DNA of 64,000 nt, from the NCBI GenBank assembly GCA_023014365.1, contig JAEBUN010000001.1:124001-188000 (forward strand). The letters are read 5' to 3'. Each line of letters opens with the position of its first letter. The first letter of the stretch is position 1. Below the pieces are notes generated by a model, which did not search any database, was not told the origin of the DNA, and saw nothing but the letters and a program-made list of their open reading frames with translations. This document shows, piece after piece, positions 34,168 to 45,987 of this stretch. The translations under genes were made by a program, and so were the position numbers. The stretch is from Lepiota brunneoincarnata. Taxonomy: Eukaryota > Basidiomycota > Agaricomycetes > Agaricales > Agaricaceae.

Positions 34168-36359
34168 ATGACCATCTGCTCTCCAATCGCTAGCGACAAT
34201 GGCACCCTCCCTCAATACGGATTTGGCGCCGATATCGATTTCGTATCTCTTCTCAGAGATAACCCCTACTTATTCCGTATATACACTCCCAAAGAGCGAT
34301 CCCCTTTCTTCGATGACACCGATCCGTATTTCCTCGCTCCCAAATTCAACGAACAATACGCTCGCTCCCCGGTGGAGATAAGAGATCACCAGCAACTCAT
34401 CGACTCATGGGTGGCAGACTATTCTGATGTTGCGAAGCACATGGACTGGACGACAAGGATGTCATCACCATTCATCTCAACATCATTCAGCTTCGCATGG
34501 TGCATCTGGGATGCCCTGCGTCGCTTTCATCAGGGAGTAAAGAAGGATGTCCAGGTTGCTATCATTGATGGGCGGACTGTTTCTGACCGAGCCATGACGG
34601 CGGTGCAACTCTTACGAAAAGGTTCACCGAAAGAGTAAGCCTCCTGAACATTCCCATGGCGCTGGGCTCTGCTAATCGTATACTCCAGCCGAAACCGTGA
34701 CTATTGGAAGTGGTATCGCTTCTCACAAGAATCACAATCGGTCCTTGTCTATGGTTCAATACCGGGGACAGCCGTCCTTGCATCAATACCTCTTCTTGCC
34801 ATCCTGCAACATCTACCCTCATATATGTTGCAGCATGGATATCACGCGCTTAATCGCGAAAATCCGCTCGTCGGAATTGGATGGGACTTCACAGAGAAGA
34901 AACCCAGCTATCGACGCTTTTGCCGCGACATGTCCAACCGGTTTCTTGGCTTAGGTGCTGAAGAACGCTTAGCGGATACCACGGCGGGCTCCTTGGCGTT
35001 AGCCTTGGCTTTCCTACGCCCTTGGTTCCACCGTATGGTCGATATTGATAGCTGATAAGGCTGTGAACACCATATCATCCCTTACTTCTAGTCATTGCAC
35101 AATGGCCCGGACAGTGGTGGATACGCGAACACTCTGAACTCCACGATTTGATACACGCTATGGCGACCACGCTTTGCCAGGAACTACAAGAAAAGCACGG
35201 GTTTAGGGCCAAGGGACGAGGTCTCACGACTCCAAGGGGTTGTTGACGAATTACACGATGTGGTGAGAGCGTACGAAGCGAAAATCAGCTCGATGAGCAA
35301 GCGAGGTCCAAGGGCGAATCAAACAGGACGACCAACGCTGACGTTGTCTACTAGTCCGAACGCCCCGGCAAAATCCCCACCGAGGGACGTTCCATCACTT
35401 GTGTCGGCTCACGTTTTGCCCGAGTCATCATCATCAAAGACACATACTCCTCTGACCCCCCCTGATTCTCCTCGAGCTCCTGTGTTCGTCCCTCCCGCTC
35501 GCCCTTCGAGGAATCCAGGACGCCCGATTTCAACTCACCAAAGAGCACCGGCTGTCGAGGATTCCGAAGCCCGGTCAGTATCTGTCCCTGCATCTACTCC
35601 CTTAAGCGCTGCAGTCATCACTCCATTAAACGTCATTGCCACTCAATCATTCCCACTACCACAACGTCCCGACATTGGCGATGGCACCTCCCCCTTCTTT
35701 TGGAATTGTTGCTGAGAATGCCAACTCGCAACCACAGCCAAGGTCGATCGCACTATCTCCACTTCTCATACAACCCCAGCGCTCCCACACCTCATCTACT
35801 CCTCTATCTGAAGTTTGTTCTGGAGATCTACCCCCATTTTCCTCTCCTAAAAATTATCCTACGGCTTCAGAGATACCACCGGAATGTTTGCCGCTACCGC
35901 CGTCGCCCATTGACGATGATGATTCCTGGACAATGATCATGTCCCATAGCGATGGTGATGAAAGCGACGTCGACGATGATACCCAAGTCGACGAAGACAC
36001 TACCTACAGAAAAACACTGCACGAGACAATGGACACGATCCCGGACACAGACAACTCACCGTGTGGATCTCCTACGCTCGTCATCGCTCCATTGCCATCA
36101 GCCCCAGAAGACGTACAATACCTCCCTCCCAAGCCTCGATCCGGAATCTTTGCCGAACCCCTAGAGTTTGACGTCTCGACCTTCGATGTCGACGAGGAAC
36201 AACTCTTCCGCAGGCCGGCCAACTGCAATCGAGACGGCAGGCTGTATGGTCACTGGCTTCTTGGTCGGGGCTATTATTACCTATCTGTTTCCTTGGCCCA
36301 CAGCGCAGGATGCTGATCCCCTTGACTTGATGATGAAATCCTTATCACCGATCACCTAA
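34168..36359 (+). CDS. DUF7587-like protein with disordered tail and possible C-terminal membrane span
   Basis: The N-terminal domain matches a lineage-expanded fungal domain that I recall as DUF7587: LFRIYTPKERSPFFDDTDPY, then HMDWTTRMSSPFISTSFSFA, DVQVAIIDGRTV, and, after an intron at about 34636-34688, YWKWYRFSQESQSVLVYGSI and ILQHLPSYM. The function of the family is unknown. The pattern R-x-YT...STSFSF resembles ADP-ribosyltransferase-like folds, but that is only an impression. The second half is Ser/Pro-rich and acidic (DESDVDDDTQVDEDTT). An intron at about 35629-35708 restores the frame between ITPLN and NANSQPQPRS. The last exon reads TGFLVGAIITYLFPW, a membrane span, in another frame than the preceding one, so its connection is uncertain. 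The start could lie further upstream. Confidence 0.65.
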
Positions 36360-36693
36360 CGCGATACCCGCCGTCACTTGTGTGTGTGTGTACTAATAGG
36401 TTGTACCCAGTATCTTCGTTCTCCTGTACTTATACATAGATAAACGATCAAGCCCAGTGCGAGCTGGAGCCGCTAACGCCCTAGTTGTCATTTGTAGGTA
36501 ACTTGGATGATAGTATGTATTTTTCATACCATTAATTGTATGCCATAGTTGGTGTCTCTATGCATAACGTTTGAACATTTGAGGTTTGAAACAATGCGCA
36601 GCTTGGGGGCTTTGAACATGATATATTCAGCAACTTTACGCGAGTCGGACAATACATATTGCCATCCCCAACATTTCCCGCGATACCTGAGTT
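36360..36693. other. Convergent intergenic region
   Basis: This is a 3'-3' gap between the DUF7587-like gene (+) and the O-methyltransferase (-). It is AT-rich around 36500-36560. No gene seen. Confidence 0.6.
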
Positions 36694-37688
36694 CTACTTC
36701 CTAAACGCATACAAGAACCCATCATACCCTTTCACACCCACAGTCTGAACGACAGTGGCATCGACTTGTTTATCGTCTTTAACGGCACGCAACAGCCGGC
36801 GAACACCCTCGACATTGTTATCTGTGTACTCGGGATCGGATACCCGACCATAACGGGCCACATTGTCGACGATCTGCCCACGCGTCCGGGTGGGATGTCA
36901 TCAGCGATAATTAACCGACTGACCCAGGGTCGCAAATCGAGAAAAGGGGCCGATAGAATACTCACGATGACACCACCGCTAGCGAACTAGCCGCTTTCCG
37001 TGGTTGAAGTAATCGAGGTTTGAAGGCTTGTCTGCATCGATAAAGACGAGGTCGAAGGGTGGTGAGGGTTCGAGCGTCGTGAGTATGTCGACCTGCTCTG
37101 CCGATAATGATCTTGATCTTAGAAGTAAGTCCTGCGTTAGGCAATGTCCTCGGACTGCAACCTGTCGGAGCACTCAATACTCTTTCAAGTAGTGAGTAGC
37201 AGAGGTTGTGACTGTGCCTGCCTGGGCGTGTTTTTCATTGAACTCTAACGTTACGACTTGTCCATCATCCGGAAGTGCTCTGGCCAGCCAGATGGCAGAG
37301 TATCTTTCATTTCCGAAATTATATCATTAATGAATGAGTCCTTCGCTCGATTTCATGAGCAGAAGACTCACCCTCCGAGGGTACCAATTTCTAGCACTCT
37401 CTTGGCATCAATGGATCGAAGCAGGAGGTTTAAGAATCTCCCTTGGGCAGCGCTGACAGCTATATCTGGCAGGTTCTGCTGTCTGCTCCTCTCAACGGTA
37501 ATATCAAGGACAGGATCTTCTGCTGGAAGGAGGAATGAATTAAAGTAGTTCTCTGAGTGCGCCCAATCCTCAATAGTCGTCTCCTTGTGGACCTGGCGAG
37601 ACATCTTGTTCCGCTTCACAAGGGGGTGTTTAGGTGGTGGGAGTTGGACCAGAGTCTCCGTGGGTCGGTTTCCCAGGAAACTTCCCAT
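36694..37688 (-). CDS. Class I SAM-dependent O-methyltransferase, frame broken three times
   Basis: Caffeoyl-CoA/catechol-type O-methyltransferase fold. Start at 37688: MGSFLGNRPTETLVQLPPPK. Exon 1 ends KRVLEIGTLGG, motif I of the SAM site. The next exon gives YSAIWLARALPDDGQVVTLE and FNEKHAQ. Then come NAGLTSKIKIIIGRA, VDILTTLEPSPPFDLVFIDA with the metal-binding DADK, KRLVR, SGGVIV, and finally VDNVARYGRVSDPEYTDNNV and YDGFLYAFRK with a stop at 36694. These pieces fit the family without gaps, but three single surplus bases separate them: 37139, one of 37092-37093, and 36981. Two create immediate stop codons. Either the sequence has insertion errors or the gene is a recent pseudogene. The donor after HAQ appears to be GC. 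Confidence 0.75.
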
Positions 37689-37994
37689 CTATTGGAAGGT
37701 GCCAGCTCAAAGTGCCCCCCCACTCAACGGTGTTTATTCGGTGTGTCCTGAATCGGATGGCATTGCCTTGACCGCGAACACATTTCGCAGCCTGAAGGTC
37801 CACTGGAAGGACTCTTGGCCAAGATGCGGCAATCCGAGTGAGTCCGATCACGGGACCCATGGGATTTACTGTAACTTACGGTACTCTAGATTACGAAATG
37901 GCAAGTGTCAGCCGGTGGACATATCAAATACAGACCAACAAAGTTCATCTAATGGTCAACGACCATTGGACATGTGCAACAAACGGGACATTAT

Positions 37995-39688
37995 CTCACA
38001 TTACCCATTCCATGATTTTGCGCGCTTCTTCTGCTCTACGCCTCACGACTTCCTGAACCTTCTCCCCCCAAATGCTGCCTGGGTCCACATGGTTTCCTGT
38101 GGCACTCCAACATGCCTTGGTGTGCTTTTCAGCGTCCTTAAACTCGAATATCACGCAATTGTCAATTATGACGGGCTTGCGGAAATCCCATCTGACGATC
38201 GTTGGGCGCTGAGGTACTTCGTGAGGAGGTACTGCGCTCCGTCCGCGGTAGAGATCCTCAAATATCAGGCCAACATCATCTTCATCAATAGGAAGCCTGC
38301 TAGAGGAGAATGAGAACAGAGATGTTCACAAATGATCAAGGAAACGCACTTGAGTTGTTGGCCGGCAAGTTGGGATTCTCGATGAAGCATATCGCGATAC
38401 ATCCTCTCATACAACTTCTTTCGGTTCTTAACGGACAATGGATTGAAGATAGGCTTTCCAGCGAGCTCGCATAGGATATATGTTACTGCACATAGCCCAA
38501 ATATTGAAGGTAACGGGCCTGGAAAACAGTGAATGACTGAGCTAGCAACTCGCAGGGACTGCGTACCGAGTACGGGTAGAATTCGGACCCGGAAATCATC
38601 AAATACTCCAAGCTCCTTGACGGGACCCTTTTCAAACTCTTCTTCAGGCAAAGGAAGAAGTTTCACGTCCCCGGGAACTTCGGTGGAGTACACGACAGGT
38701 ATGCCACTGTTGACACCCAACAGACGGAGCCTCCGACGGACCGAACGAGCTAGGGGATCATAAATAGGTATGGGAAATGTCACTGATCTGTATCCGCGTC
38801 GGATCGCACTTTGCACTAGCACCCATAGACGAGAATATCCTATTCACTGTGGTCAATGGGAGTCGCCCTGGCAGAAGAATAGAAAAAGGCCTGCACCTTG
38901 ATGCCTCTATCGTGACAATACTTGAGTAGGTCGACCTTTGTCTGTATATTATCAATAGCGTCTAGCGAACAATGACAATTAGTTACTCGGAGGTAGAGAA
39001 GGAGCAATTAACAAACCAATGACCCAATCTGCGCCCTCCAACAAATCACCACCACTTTCTTTCTGCCATAATTCGATGCGGGCAGTCAACCTCGACCCAT
39101 CTGCATATTTTCTTTAATGCCTTCTCGATACATTTGACTTTTGGAGTGGCCACATCAGCCAGGCCAGCCGTGGAGTGACGGTTGAGAGAAGAGAGAGTAA
39201 CTTGGTCAAAATCAATGAGCCTGATCTTGCTCACACCACTGTCGTTCAGGGTTAGCGAGAGGGAGCGTAGACGAGGAAAATCACCGCACGATCGGGCAAG
39301 CATTACGGCTGCCCAGCTGCCCACACCACCAGCTCCAACGATTACAACACGAGCGCTTCGTATTTTGGCCATAGACTCTTCGCCAAAGAATGCGTAATTT
39401 CTCGCGAGTTGTTCCCTTATGAGTTCCTCATCGTATTCGGGTTCGTCAGGCACATCCTCAGGTGAAGTGATGCTGTCGACGACGACTGACTGCAGCGTTG
39501 AAAGGTTGGAGCTGGAAGCAACGTCATGTTCAGTCAAGGAACGTCTGACATCCTCTTCAAGGTGCTTTCTGCGTTTCTTCTTGGTGTAATGGTTGTAGGA
39601 TGCCAGGAGAGCTGCAGTGGCGAGCGATGCAGGCAACTGCGGTGGCAACGAGCTGAGTCTTGTGAGATTGCAGGCTGAGTGAGGTCAT
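37995..39688 (-). CDS. tRNA threonylcarbamoyladenosine dehydratase (ThiF/E1-like, Tcd type), frame broken
   Basis: E1-like ATP-dependent enzyme that converts t6A37 to cyclic t6A in tRNA; fungal members sit at the mitochondrial outer membrane. The protein starts MTSLSLQSHKTQLVATAVA (39688), then an N-terminal hydrophobic stretch (ASLATAALLASYNHYTKKKR), then ARVVIVGAGGVGSWAAVMLA, the nucleotide-binding glycine motif, IRLIDFDQVTLSSLNRHSTA and ADWVIDAIDN, then FSSMGASAKCDPTRIQISDI. The second half has DPLARSVRRRLRLLGVNSGI, GPLPSIFGLCAVTYILCELA and a C-terminal tail ending EEARKIMEWVM with a stop at 37995. Three single surplus bases break the frame: 39631, one of 39080-39082, and one in 38760-38764. 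Removing them gives a continuous family-like protein. Confidence 0.82.
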
Positions 39689-40095
39689 TGAGCAAAAAAA
39701 CACCCGGCAACGTGACAACTCCGGTGTAAGCCGGGCCGTAACCGGGAACCGGCTACACTGCAGAATGGAAAGCGTATGTACAGTACATGGACAGGACCCT
39801 GAAAAGGGCGAGCGCTCATGCAGTCATAAACATCATGTCAGAGCAGCATAAGGCAGGAGACGGAGTGTTCACGGCGTCGAATATTTAATCGAGTCCTTTG
39901 GCCATCCTGCTCACAACTTAAGACAGCTTCCACTCCCTCTGTCGTGGTTCATTGAAGTATAGCGACTCGACTTTCCGCTGTGTTTTGCAAAGAGGTATGA
40001 GAACGCCAAGTGAGAACACCTAATAGATTATATACGTCCCGAATTTGAAGAGTATAGCGGATTAAAGGAGTGTGTTTTCATTGTCCTCCTCCCCA
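39689..40095. other. Intergenic region upstream of the t6A dehydratase
   Basis: The gap lies between the start of the dehydratase (-) and the 3' end of the NACHT gene (-). It must contain the dehydratase promoter. No gene or repeat seen. Confidence 0.55.
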
Positions 40096-43000
40096 TTAGC
40101 TGCATTCGGACTTGTCCCGTTCCTCGAAACTACTATCACTCCAGTCAGTACCGTCCCCACTCCCAGCGCCATTATCAGTCTTGCCGTCTTCTGGTTCTGT
40201 TCCGGTCAAACTATAAAACGTGTCACTTTCGTCGCTGCTATCGATTTCCAAAGATTTATCTCCATCGTCGCTGTCAGATGATCCATCTCCTCCGTCAGGG
40301 TCACCGGAACCAGAGATCGCGGGGCCCGTACGCGAGTTCACAAAAGACACCAAAGACACCCTAAGCATTCGTGTGTAACTATCATGGAAATAATCAGCAC
40401 GAGGTCCCCTGCAATCAAACGCTCTACTTACGATTCTAGAGGATATTGAGGGAACACGAAATCGGAGAATATCTCGAAAAAACGAAGGTCCGATAGATTG
40501 GCGGATAGTATTTTTGTTCTTGGAAAGCCTGGGAATAGTGAAGCAAATCTCGAACTCTTTTGTCACAGGAAACGTCCATCAACAAAAAGTCCGATAACGT
40601 CCTGTCATCGATGTCAAGATTTGTCAAATCGTGCACCGCTGAGGCAACCATAGTCGCAGGGGACAAAGGAGACCACCGACAGTACTCAGTCTCGAATCTG
40701 GGAGAAATAAAGGTAAATAATATAAGAGCGATGAGGACTAGTTCTTCCGCTTACAGTTGCGCATACAAATATCGCAGGATTTCATACTGGAACCCCGGGG
40801 TTCAGCTTCTTGAGGCATGTACGTATGTACATCTCCGTACGCAACTGGCATGTACGTGGGTACATCTCCGTAAGCAACTTTTCTGATTCCTTCTCGTCGG
40901 AGAGGCCGTAGGCTAGGACAGTCCGCTCTCCTGTACCGAGCCAAACCACCATCTTCTGCAGAATCCTGGGGTTGAGGGCGTACCGCACATTGGTGAGGAG
41001 AGAAAAAATAGGGAATCAATTTCCCATGAGTCTGGTTTAGCGCGAGCCTTTCAGAAGGGGGGGACGACAGTTGTTTGGGGCTGGATACCAGACTTTGATC
41101 TAATTGAGATGACGGCCTAAGTCGGACGAGGCCTTGTTCACGATCATCCTGAAGTTTCGGTTGCGTAAACGGAAACATGCAACGTGATAGAATATGGGAG
41201 TCGGCATACCTGACCTTCCCAGAGCCATTCCACAAGGGACCAGAAATAATCGTCTTCATATTTAGAACTGAAGGCAGGAAAGAGATGACAGAAGCTGAAC
41301 TTGGCAAGTTCTGCAGAAATTCCGGGCCTTTCGGAATCAGGTACACTCCTGCACAGCTTCCAGCAATTCGCCTTCGCGAATAATTTAATGCGATCCTGAC
41401 TTGACCGACGATCGTTGCCAAGACAAATCGCTGACCCAATGAGGTGCCTTGACTGGGAAACCATTGCATGTGCAGTCTGATTCTATGAGAATGTCAGAAC
41501 CATAGGGAAAGGACATAAGGCCAACCTTCAAGTTTGCAATTATCCCGGAGAAAATGATCGTTCCAGCGGAGAGATGACACTGCAAAATCGTATCGGGCCT
41601 GGTCTAGGTCTGCGGTAAACGAACGGGATCGCGCCGGATCTTCGAGAAAATCGGAGAACGATTTGTGGTAAAATCTGAGAGGTTCGGTGTGGGCCAATTC
41701 AGCGGGAGGAACATAAACGACCGAATGGAGAGTCTGAAGAGCCAAGAAGAATGTATCCTTGTCGATCCCGAGGAAGCACGCAACTTCCGAGACATTCTCT
41801 AAGATCCGGTTATTTCCGTCATAAAGAAAAGGCTGGAAAGAAGGAGCAAGGACGTAGAATGCTAAGATCTTTCGAGTCGTAGAAAAGATAGGATTGAGAA
41901 ACGCGGGACATAATCTGTCGATAAAATGCATCAAGAGCGCCTAAGGGATTAACCTCAATCAGCTCTCCCGTTGTCTCGAGGAACATGAGACAGATATCCA
42001 GCTGCGAGTCAGGTGCTCCGGTGCCATCGCCCACAAACCTGAGGACAGTAGAGGCGAGGGCAGGAAGTCCTCCAACCTTCTGTGCGAGTCGTTGGAGTTT
42101 GGACTCTAGAGGCCATTGGAGAGTGCGTCTGTCCCCCAGAGAGGCTCCAGGAGGCCTTATTCCGGATATTCTGAAGGCCGTCTTTCAGGATTAGGTACAC
42201 GTCTTCGGCAGTCTTGAGCAGCATCGCAAGTGATAGCCTCGCGACCGCACTGGAAGGGTGGATCTGCCTGGGCGAACGTGCGTTTGATATACCACTCAGG
42301 GCGACTGCAGAGAAGCCAAAGGATCGGGAAAGGGTCGGGGGTAGACTGTCGAGTGTATTCACCAATGAGTTGAATAGTTTGACACTGAGCATCCTCATCG
42401 CTACATTCATCCAGACCGTCCACAATGATCACGAGAGGCTTGCGGATAGTATCTGTCTCGAAACACTGGGCAGAGAGAACAGCGAAGGGTTCAACAATGA
42501 GCTTTTGAAACTGAATGTGGAGGGCCTTGTCAAGAATCGCTGGACTACGGGCAAGAATGCGCGTGATCAGGTTGTTATACCCGGCATCCTGCTCCGCGAG
42601 CTGATACGCGATGGTGGCAATGAAACCTTTGGCGGTATCCTCTCTTCTGCCTGGAGAAGAAGAAGGACGCTCCCAGATGCCCGAGTTCCTGGCAATGCTC
42701 GGCAAAGGTTTGGGCAACAGCTGACTTGCCCGCACCAGCAGGCCCTGAGAGCCAGATAAAGTTCCAACAACGTTGATCATCTGAAAGCCAAGCCCTGAGG
42801 GTTTCGCGAAGCCCTTTACGCGTCTCTGGGTGGCATCGAGGTGGTGGGTCGCGATCGGAGGAGTCCATCTCAGCGCCATTGACTCGTTTCTTGTCAAGGA
42901 TGAGGAGGACTGTAGCATTGTGTTAGTAGATGAAAAGTTGTGTCAACGATTGAGTCGCACCTGTTCCATCATGGTCGATGTCTTCAAAGAACTTCTCGAG

Positions 43001-43553
43001 AAATTTCCTATCACTGAAAGGTTTCTCGATCTTGTAGACAACTTTGTTCTTTTCAACAAAAGTTGGGTTATCCATCTTGATGCCGTGGGCACCATGCAAA
43101 ATACCAAATGAACCGGATGCCGGGGACAAATCTGCGTTATCAAGATGTGAGCTGGATCCAGCTCAGAAATATATCATGTATCACACACGATTCAGCTGGT
43201 CAGAAGTGGTGTTTTGCCCACCGCCCGACTTGGGGGCTGCGGTTCCTGGCTCGGGAGTTATCATCCTGCTGCTCCCTGGAAAGTGTGTCTGTTGGCTGGA
43301 CGTGCTCGGCCCAGACAATACACCGCTGGCTAGCACTGTGCTCGTAGTTGGTAGCTGGAACCCATGTTCCACCGCACTCTGATTGCCCGCTACTTCGCTA
43401 GTTGTTGTGTGCGACGTATCGTATGCTGTTCCCCTGTTGTTGGGTGCCGGGTAAAGGCGAAGGTGGTGGGGGACGCTTGGACGAGAAAATCCTTCGCAGA
43501 AATGACCTCTTACCCTTCGATGAATCACGGTGAGTGGATAGCTGGACGTCCAT
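40096..43553 (-). CDS. NACHT-domain NTPase, frame broken at least four times
   Basis: Mushroom-type NACHT protein, a fungal relative of NLR-like signalling NTPases; roles in fungi include non-self recognition, but none can be assigned here. Probable start at 43553 (MDVQLSTHRDSSK). A linker contains SGSFGILHGAHGIKMDNPTF. Then GLRETLRAWLSDDQRCWNF leads to Walker A, WLSGPAGAGKSAVAQTFAEH (about 42745), and Walker B, PLVIIVDGLDECSDED (about 42415). The next segments are ILWLLCSRPEW, YLILKDGLQNIRNKASW, LQWPLESKLQRLAQKVGGLP and LRFYHKSFSDFLEDPARSRS. The C-terminal tail is acidic and Ser-rich. Surplus bases lie within 42648-42652, at 42216, within 42121-42126 and at 41896. All are +1. Exons between 40440 and 41470 are only roughly placed. 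Confidence 0.75.
40814..40879. repeat. Two tandem copies of a 33-bp unit inside the NACHT gene
   Basis: 40814-40846 and 40847-40879 are copies of the same 33-base unit with only a few differences. Because 33 is a multiple of three, the duplication adds 11 codons without changing the frame. On the minus strand the units read LRTEMYIRTCL-like and LLTEMYPRTCQ-like peptides near the C-terminal domain. Confidence 0.85.
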
Positions 43554-44106
43554 TGTAGTGCTAAGGAAGGCAAATGCTCTTATGTTAGACGCTCATGCTG
43601 TTCTCGGAAGACGAGGCAGTGCGCAGATCACGGGAGGAGATTTGTTGACGCCTATAGAGAGCAACATTGAATGGTGGCAATAGGTATGAAGAAGTACCCT
43701 CGCTAATTTGGTATGAGACGTTACAGGAAGTATTGTAAAAGAGAGAGACATTAGGGATCGTACACCCACCAAGGTCCTAGTCTTTGCGAATCCTTATGAT
43801 AAAAGAGTGACCGCTGGCTGAAGTTCAAGTTTTCAACGCTTCAAGTGCCGAAGATTCAAAAACAGAGTCGCTCCCCACAAAGCAAATTCAATGCACCACC
43901 AATAATTCCATCGTCTAGCATATCCGACCAACCCGCGGAAGCCACAATCAATCATGGATAATCTATTTACCCAGAAAACTGTGAACTGGATCCAGCCTTG
44001 CCCAGCGCCGATTGTACACGCTCAATATGAAGTTGAAAGCCCGCCTCCGACATAGACAAGACGTTAATCATAGTCTGACATTTCCACCCACCCCCATGTA
44101 CTCATA
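43554..44106. other. Intergenic region upstream of the NACHT gene
   Basis: The region lies between the NACHT gene start and the BTB-like gene 3' end, both on the minus strand. No gene, repeat or RNA recognised; it should contain the NACHT promoter. Confidence 0.55.
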
Positions 44107-44945
44107 TCACTGAAACGGTGACGAATGAATGGTATGTGTTGCGAAAATAAAGAGTACGGCTGAATCCCACATAATATATAGTACATGTGTAGTCCCATCT
44201 GAACCCTTAGCGAGCGCTCGAAAGCCGATCATAGAATATCCTGGCAATTTTGTTTTCTTTAGGGCCAGCTCATCAATGGATGAGACAGCGCCACAGGCCT
44301 CCGACCGCATCGCAATTCGCACTTGTTCGCAGCTTAACCCACACAATTTCTGGGGCATGGGACAAGAAAACTGACTGCTGCAGGTCATACAAAAATAATT
44401 CGTTGCCCTGCATATGAAAAGTACTCCTTTACCAGGGTTTTGGAAGATTTAACAGATGACAGTGGCAAATCTTCGAGCGCCGCGGCCCGCTCCAAGTGGT
44501 CTCTATATAATGCATCCTTCCTCTGAAAGTCGCGAATAACATTCTGGGGACCCAATAGTTCTGCCTCGTCCGGTGTCAAGGTTCTCATGCGGTCGGGCAA
44601 TTCTTCGTGTGCAGAGAGTAACCACTCCTCAAGCTCGTACTTCTCCCCCGAAAACGATCCCTTCGGTGATGGGAATTGGACTTAACATTGGCCGTAGTCG
44701 TTGGGGTGAAAAGTGATCCCGTCTAAGAGAAATCGGCGGGATATGCTCAGCAGCTCCAAGTATCCTTCCAGGTTCGACTGTTGCAAATCCACCTTAGTAC
44801 GAGGATTATATTGTAGCGGTAGGAACAGCCAGAGTTGTGTTGAGCAAAATGGACGGAACCAGCTGACGGGGTACCAGTAGTTTAGAAGTGCTTCAAATCT
44901 TTTCACAGTTACTCCAGGCAATGTTATAGGTCGATCATTGGCCAT
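44107..44945 (-). CDS. BTB/POZ-like protein, 5' end uncertain
   Basis: The readable part begins ANDRPITLPGVTVKRFEALLNY, which matches the second half of mushroom BTB domains (DDRPIxLPGVTVxEFEALL). After an intron it continues VDLQQSNLEGYLELLSISRR and FLLDGITF. Another exon reads MRTLTPDEAELLGPQNVIRD and ALYRDHLERAAAL. The last has several Cys (CSSQFSCPMPQKLCGLSC), perhaps a small zinc-binding tail. The first half of the BTB fold was not found just upstream; a splice acceptor precedes 44945, so an upstream exon is expected in 44950-45300. The gene may be complete with a missed first exon, or 5'-truncated. Confidence 0.55.
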
Positions 44946-45584
44946 CCTATCGGGTCTTATACCCCCTTCCTATGAACATGCTAGCAGCTACAGCTGATCC
45001 TTTCATGAGGAAGTGGTGAAGAGACGGTCTTCAATCCATTGGGAATATAACACCAAGGAAAGTTCTACAAGGGTGGCTCACTAGAAACATAACCATAGGA
45101 GCATCCTCAAAATAGCATGTAGAACTGCGTCTAGGTGGTTTATTGGGTGGGGGTCGCATTGGTTCAGATATCGTTGACGAATTTGAAGCCACCGATCACA
45201 CATACTGTTATATTCAGTGCCTGTTTCTTGGAACGCTGGGCTGGGCGCGGATTGGGATGATGTTCTGGTCATAATCGAGAGGTAGGATGCGGCTGCTGGC
45301 TTGAAGCACCGTTCGCCAGTGCCGTTGCCTTATCATATTGATTCGGCCAATCCGTGGCATCTTCATTTCTGAGACACCCGAAGTCTATTCACCCTAGGGA
45401 GATCACAAAACATGCATGCTCACCCTTGGTTTCAGGGAGGGCTCTATACATAAATATGCCGCCAGCCTAAACTGGTGCTCATTCTGTATATTGTCTGGGC
45501 AAGTATACCCACAGGGGACCTGTTGGAAGGGATTATTGGACCAGGTTGTTGATATACATCCAGGTTTGACCCTGAATTCCGAAA
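44946..45584. other. Region between BTB-like gene and tRNA
   Basis: It probably contains the promoter and an unrecognised first exon of the BTB-like gene (a minus-strand open frame lies at 45081-45272). No other feature seen. Confidence 0.4.
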
Positions 45585-45669
45585 GTCCTTGTCGATTAGT
45601 GGTCAAATCATCTCGTTGTGGTCATCTTACTTCTCCGAGAAGCCGGAAGTTCGAATCCTCCCTGGGACA
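45585..45669 (+). tRNA. Candidate tRNA-His (GTG) with 13-base intron
   Basis: A cloverleaf can be drawn. Acceptor arms GTCCTTG (45585-45591) and CTGGGAC (45662-45668) pair with one G-U and one mismatch. The D arm is GATT/AATC with loop AGTGGTCA. The anticodon stem TCTCG/CGAGA (45611-45615, 45636-45640) is perfect. Its 20-base loop holds anticodon GTG at 45618-45620 and an intron at about 45622-45634, one base after the anticodon. The T arm has the B-box-like GTTCGAATCC with one A-C mismatch in the stem. Two imperfect pairs mean it could be a decayed copy. Intron position favours a real tRNA gene. Confidence 0.6.
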
Positions 45670-45987
45670 TATTTTTTGATCATTGTTTAATCAAACTTGC
45701 AAGTGACCGCTAGCTGCACGAGTTTAATCACCCCCTGGAATTACGACAAGGCAATCAAAGCGACTTAAACACATGTCTGATGTTACGTATGGACAAAAGC
45801 GAACGAAAAAATTGAATCATCCGTACAAGGGAAAAAAAATCTATGTGGATGGTGTGGGTTGTAGGGTACTTGTTCCTCTCGAATCACTCGGTCAATTACC
45901 AACGCCAACGAAATGGAGGGAGCTTGAAATGGTGACTAAATTGGAATTGTCGAGGGGCGACCGAATGATTGTAACCTTTCCACATTA

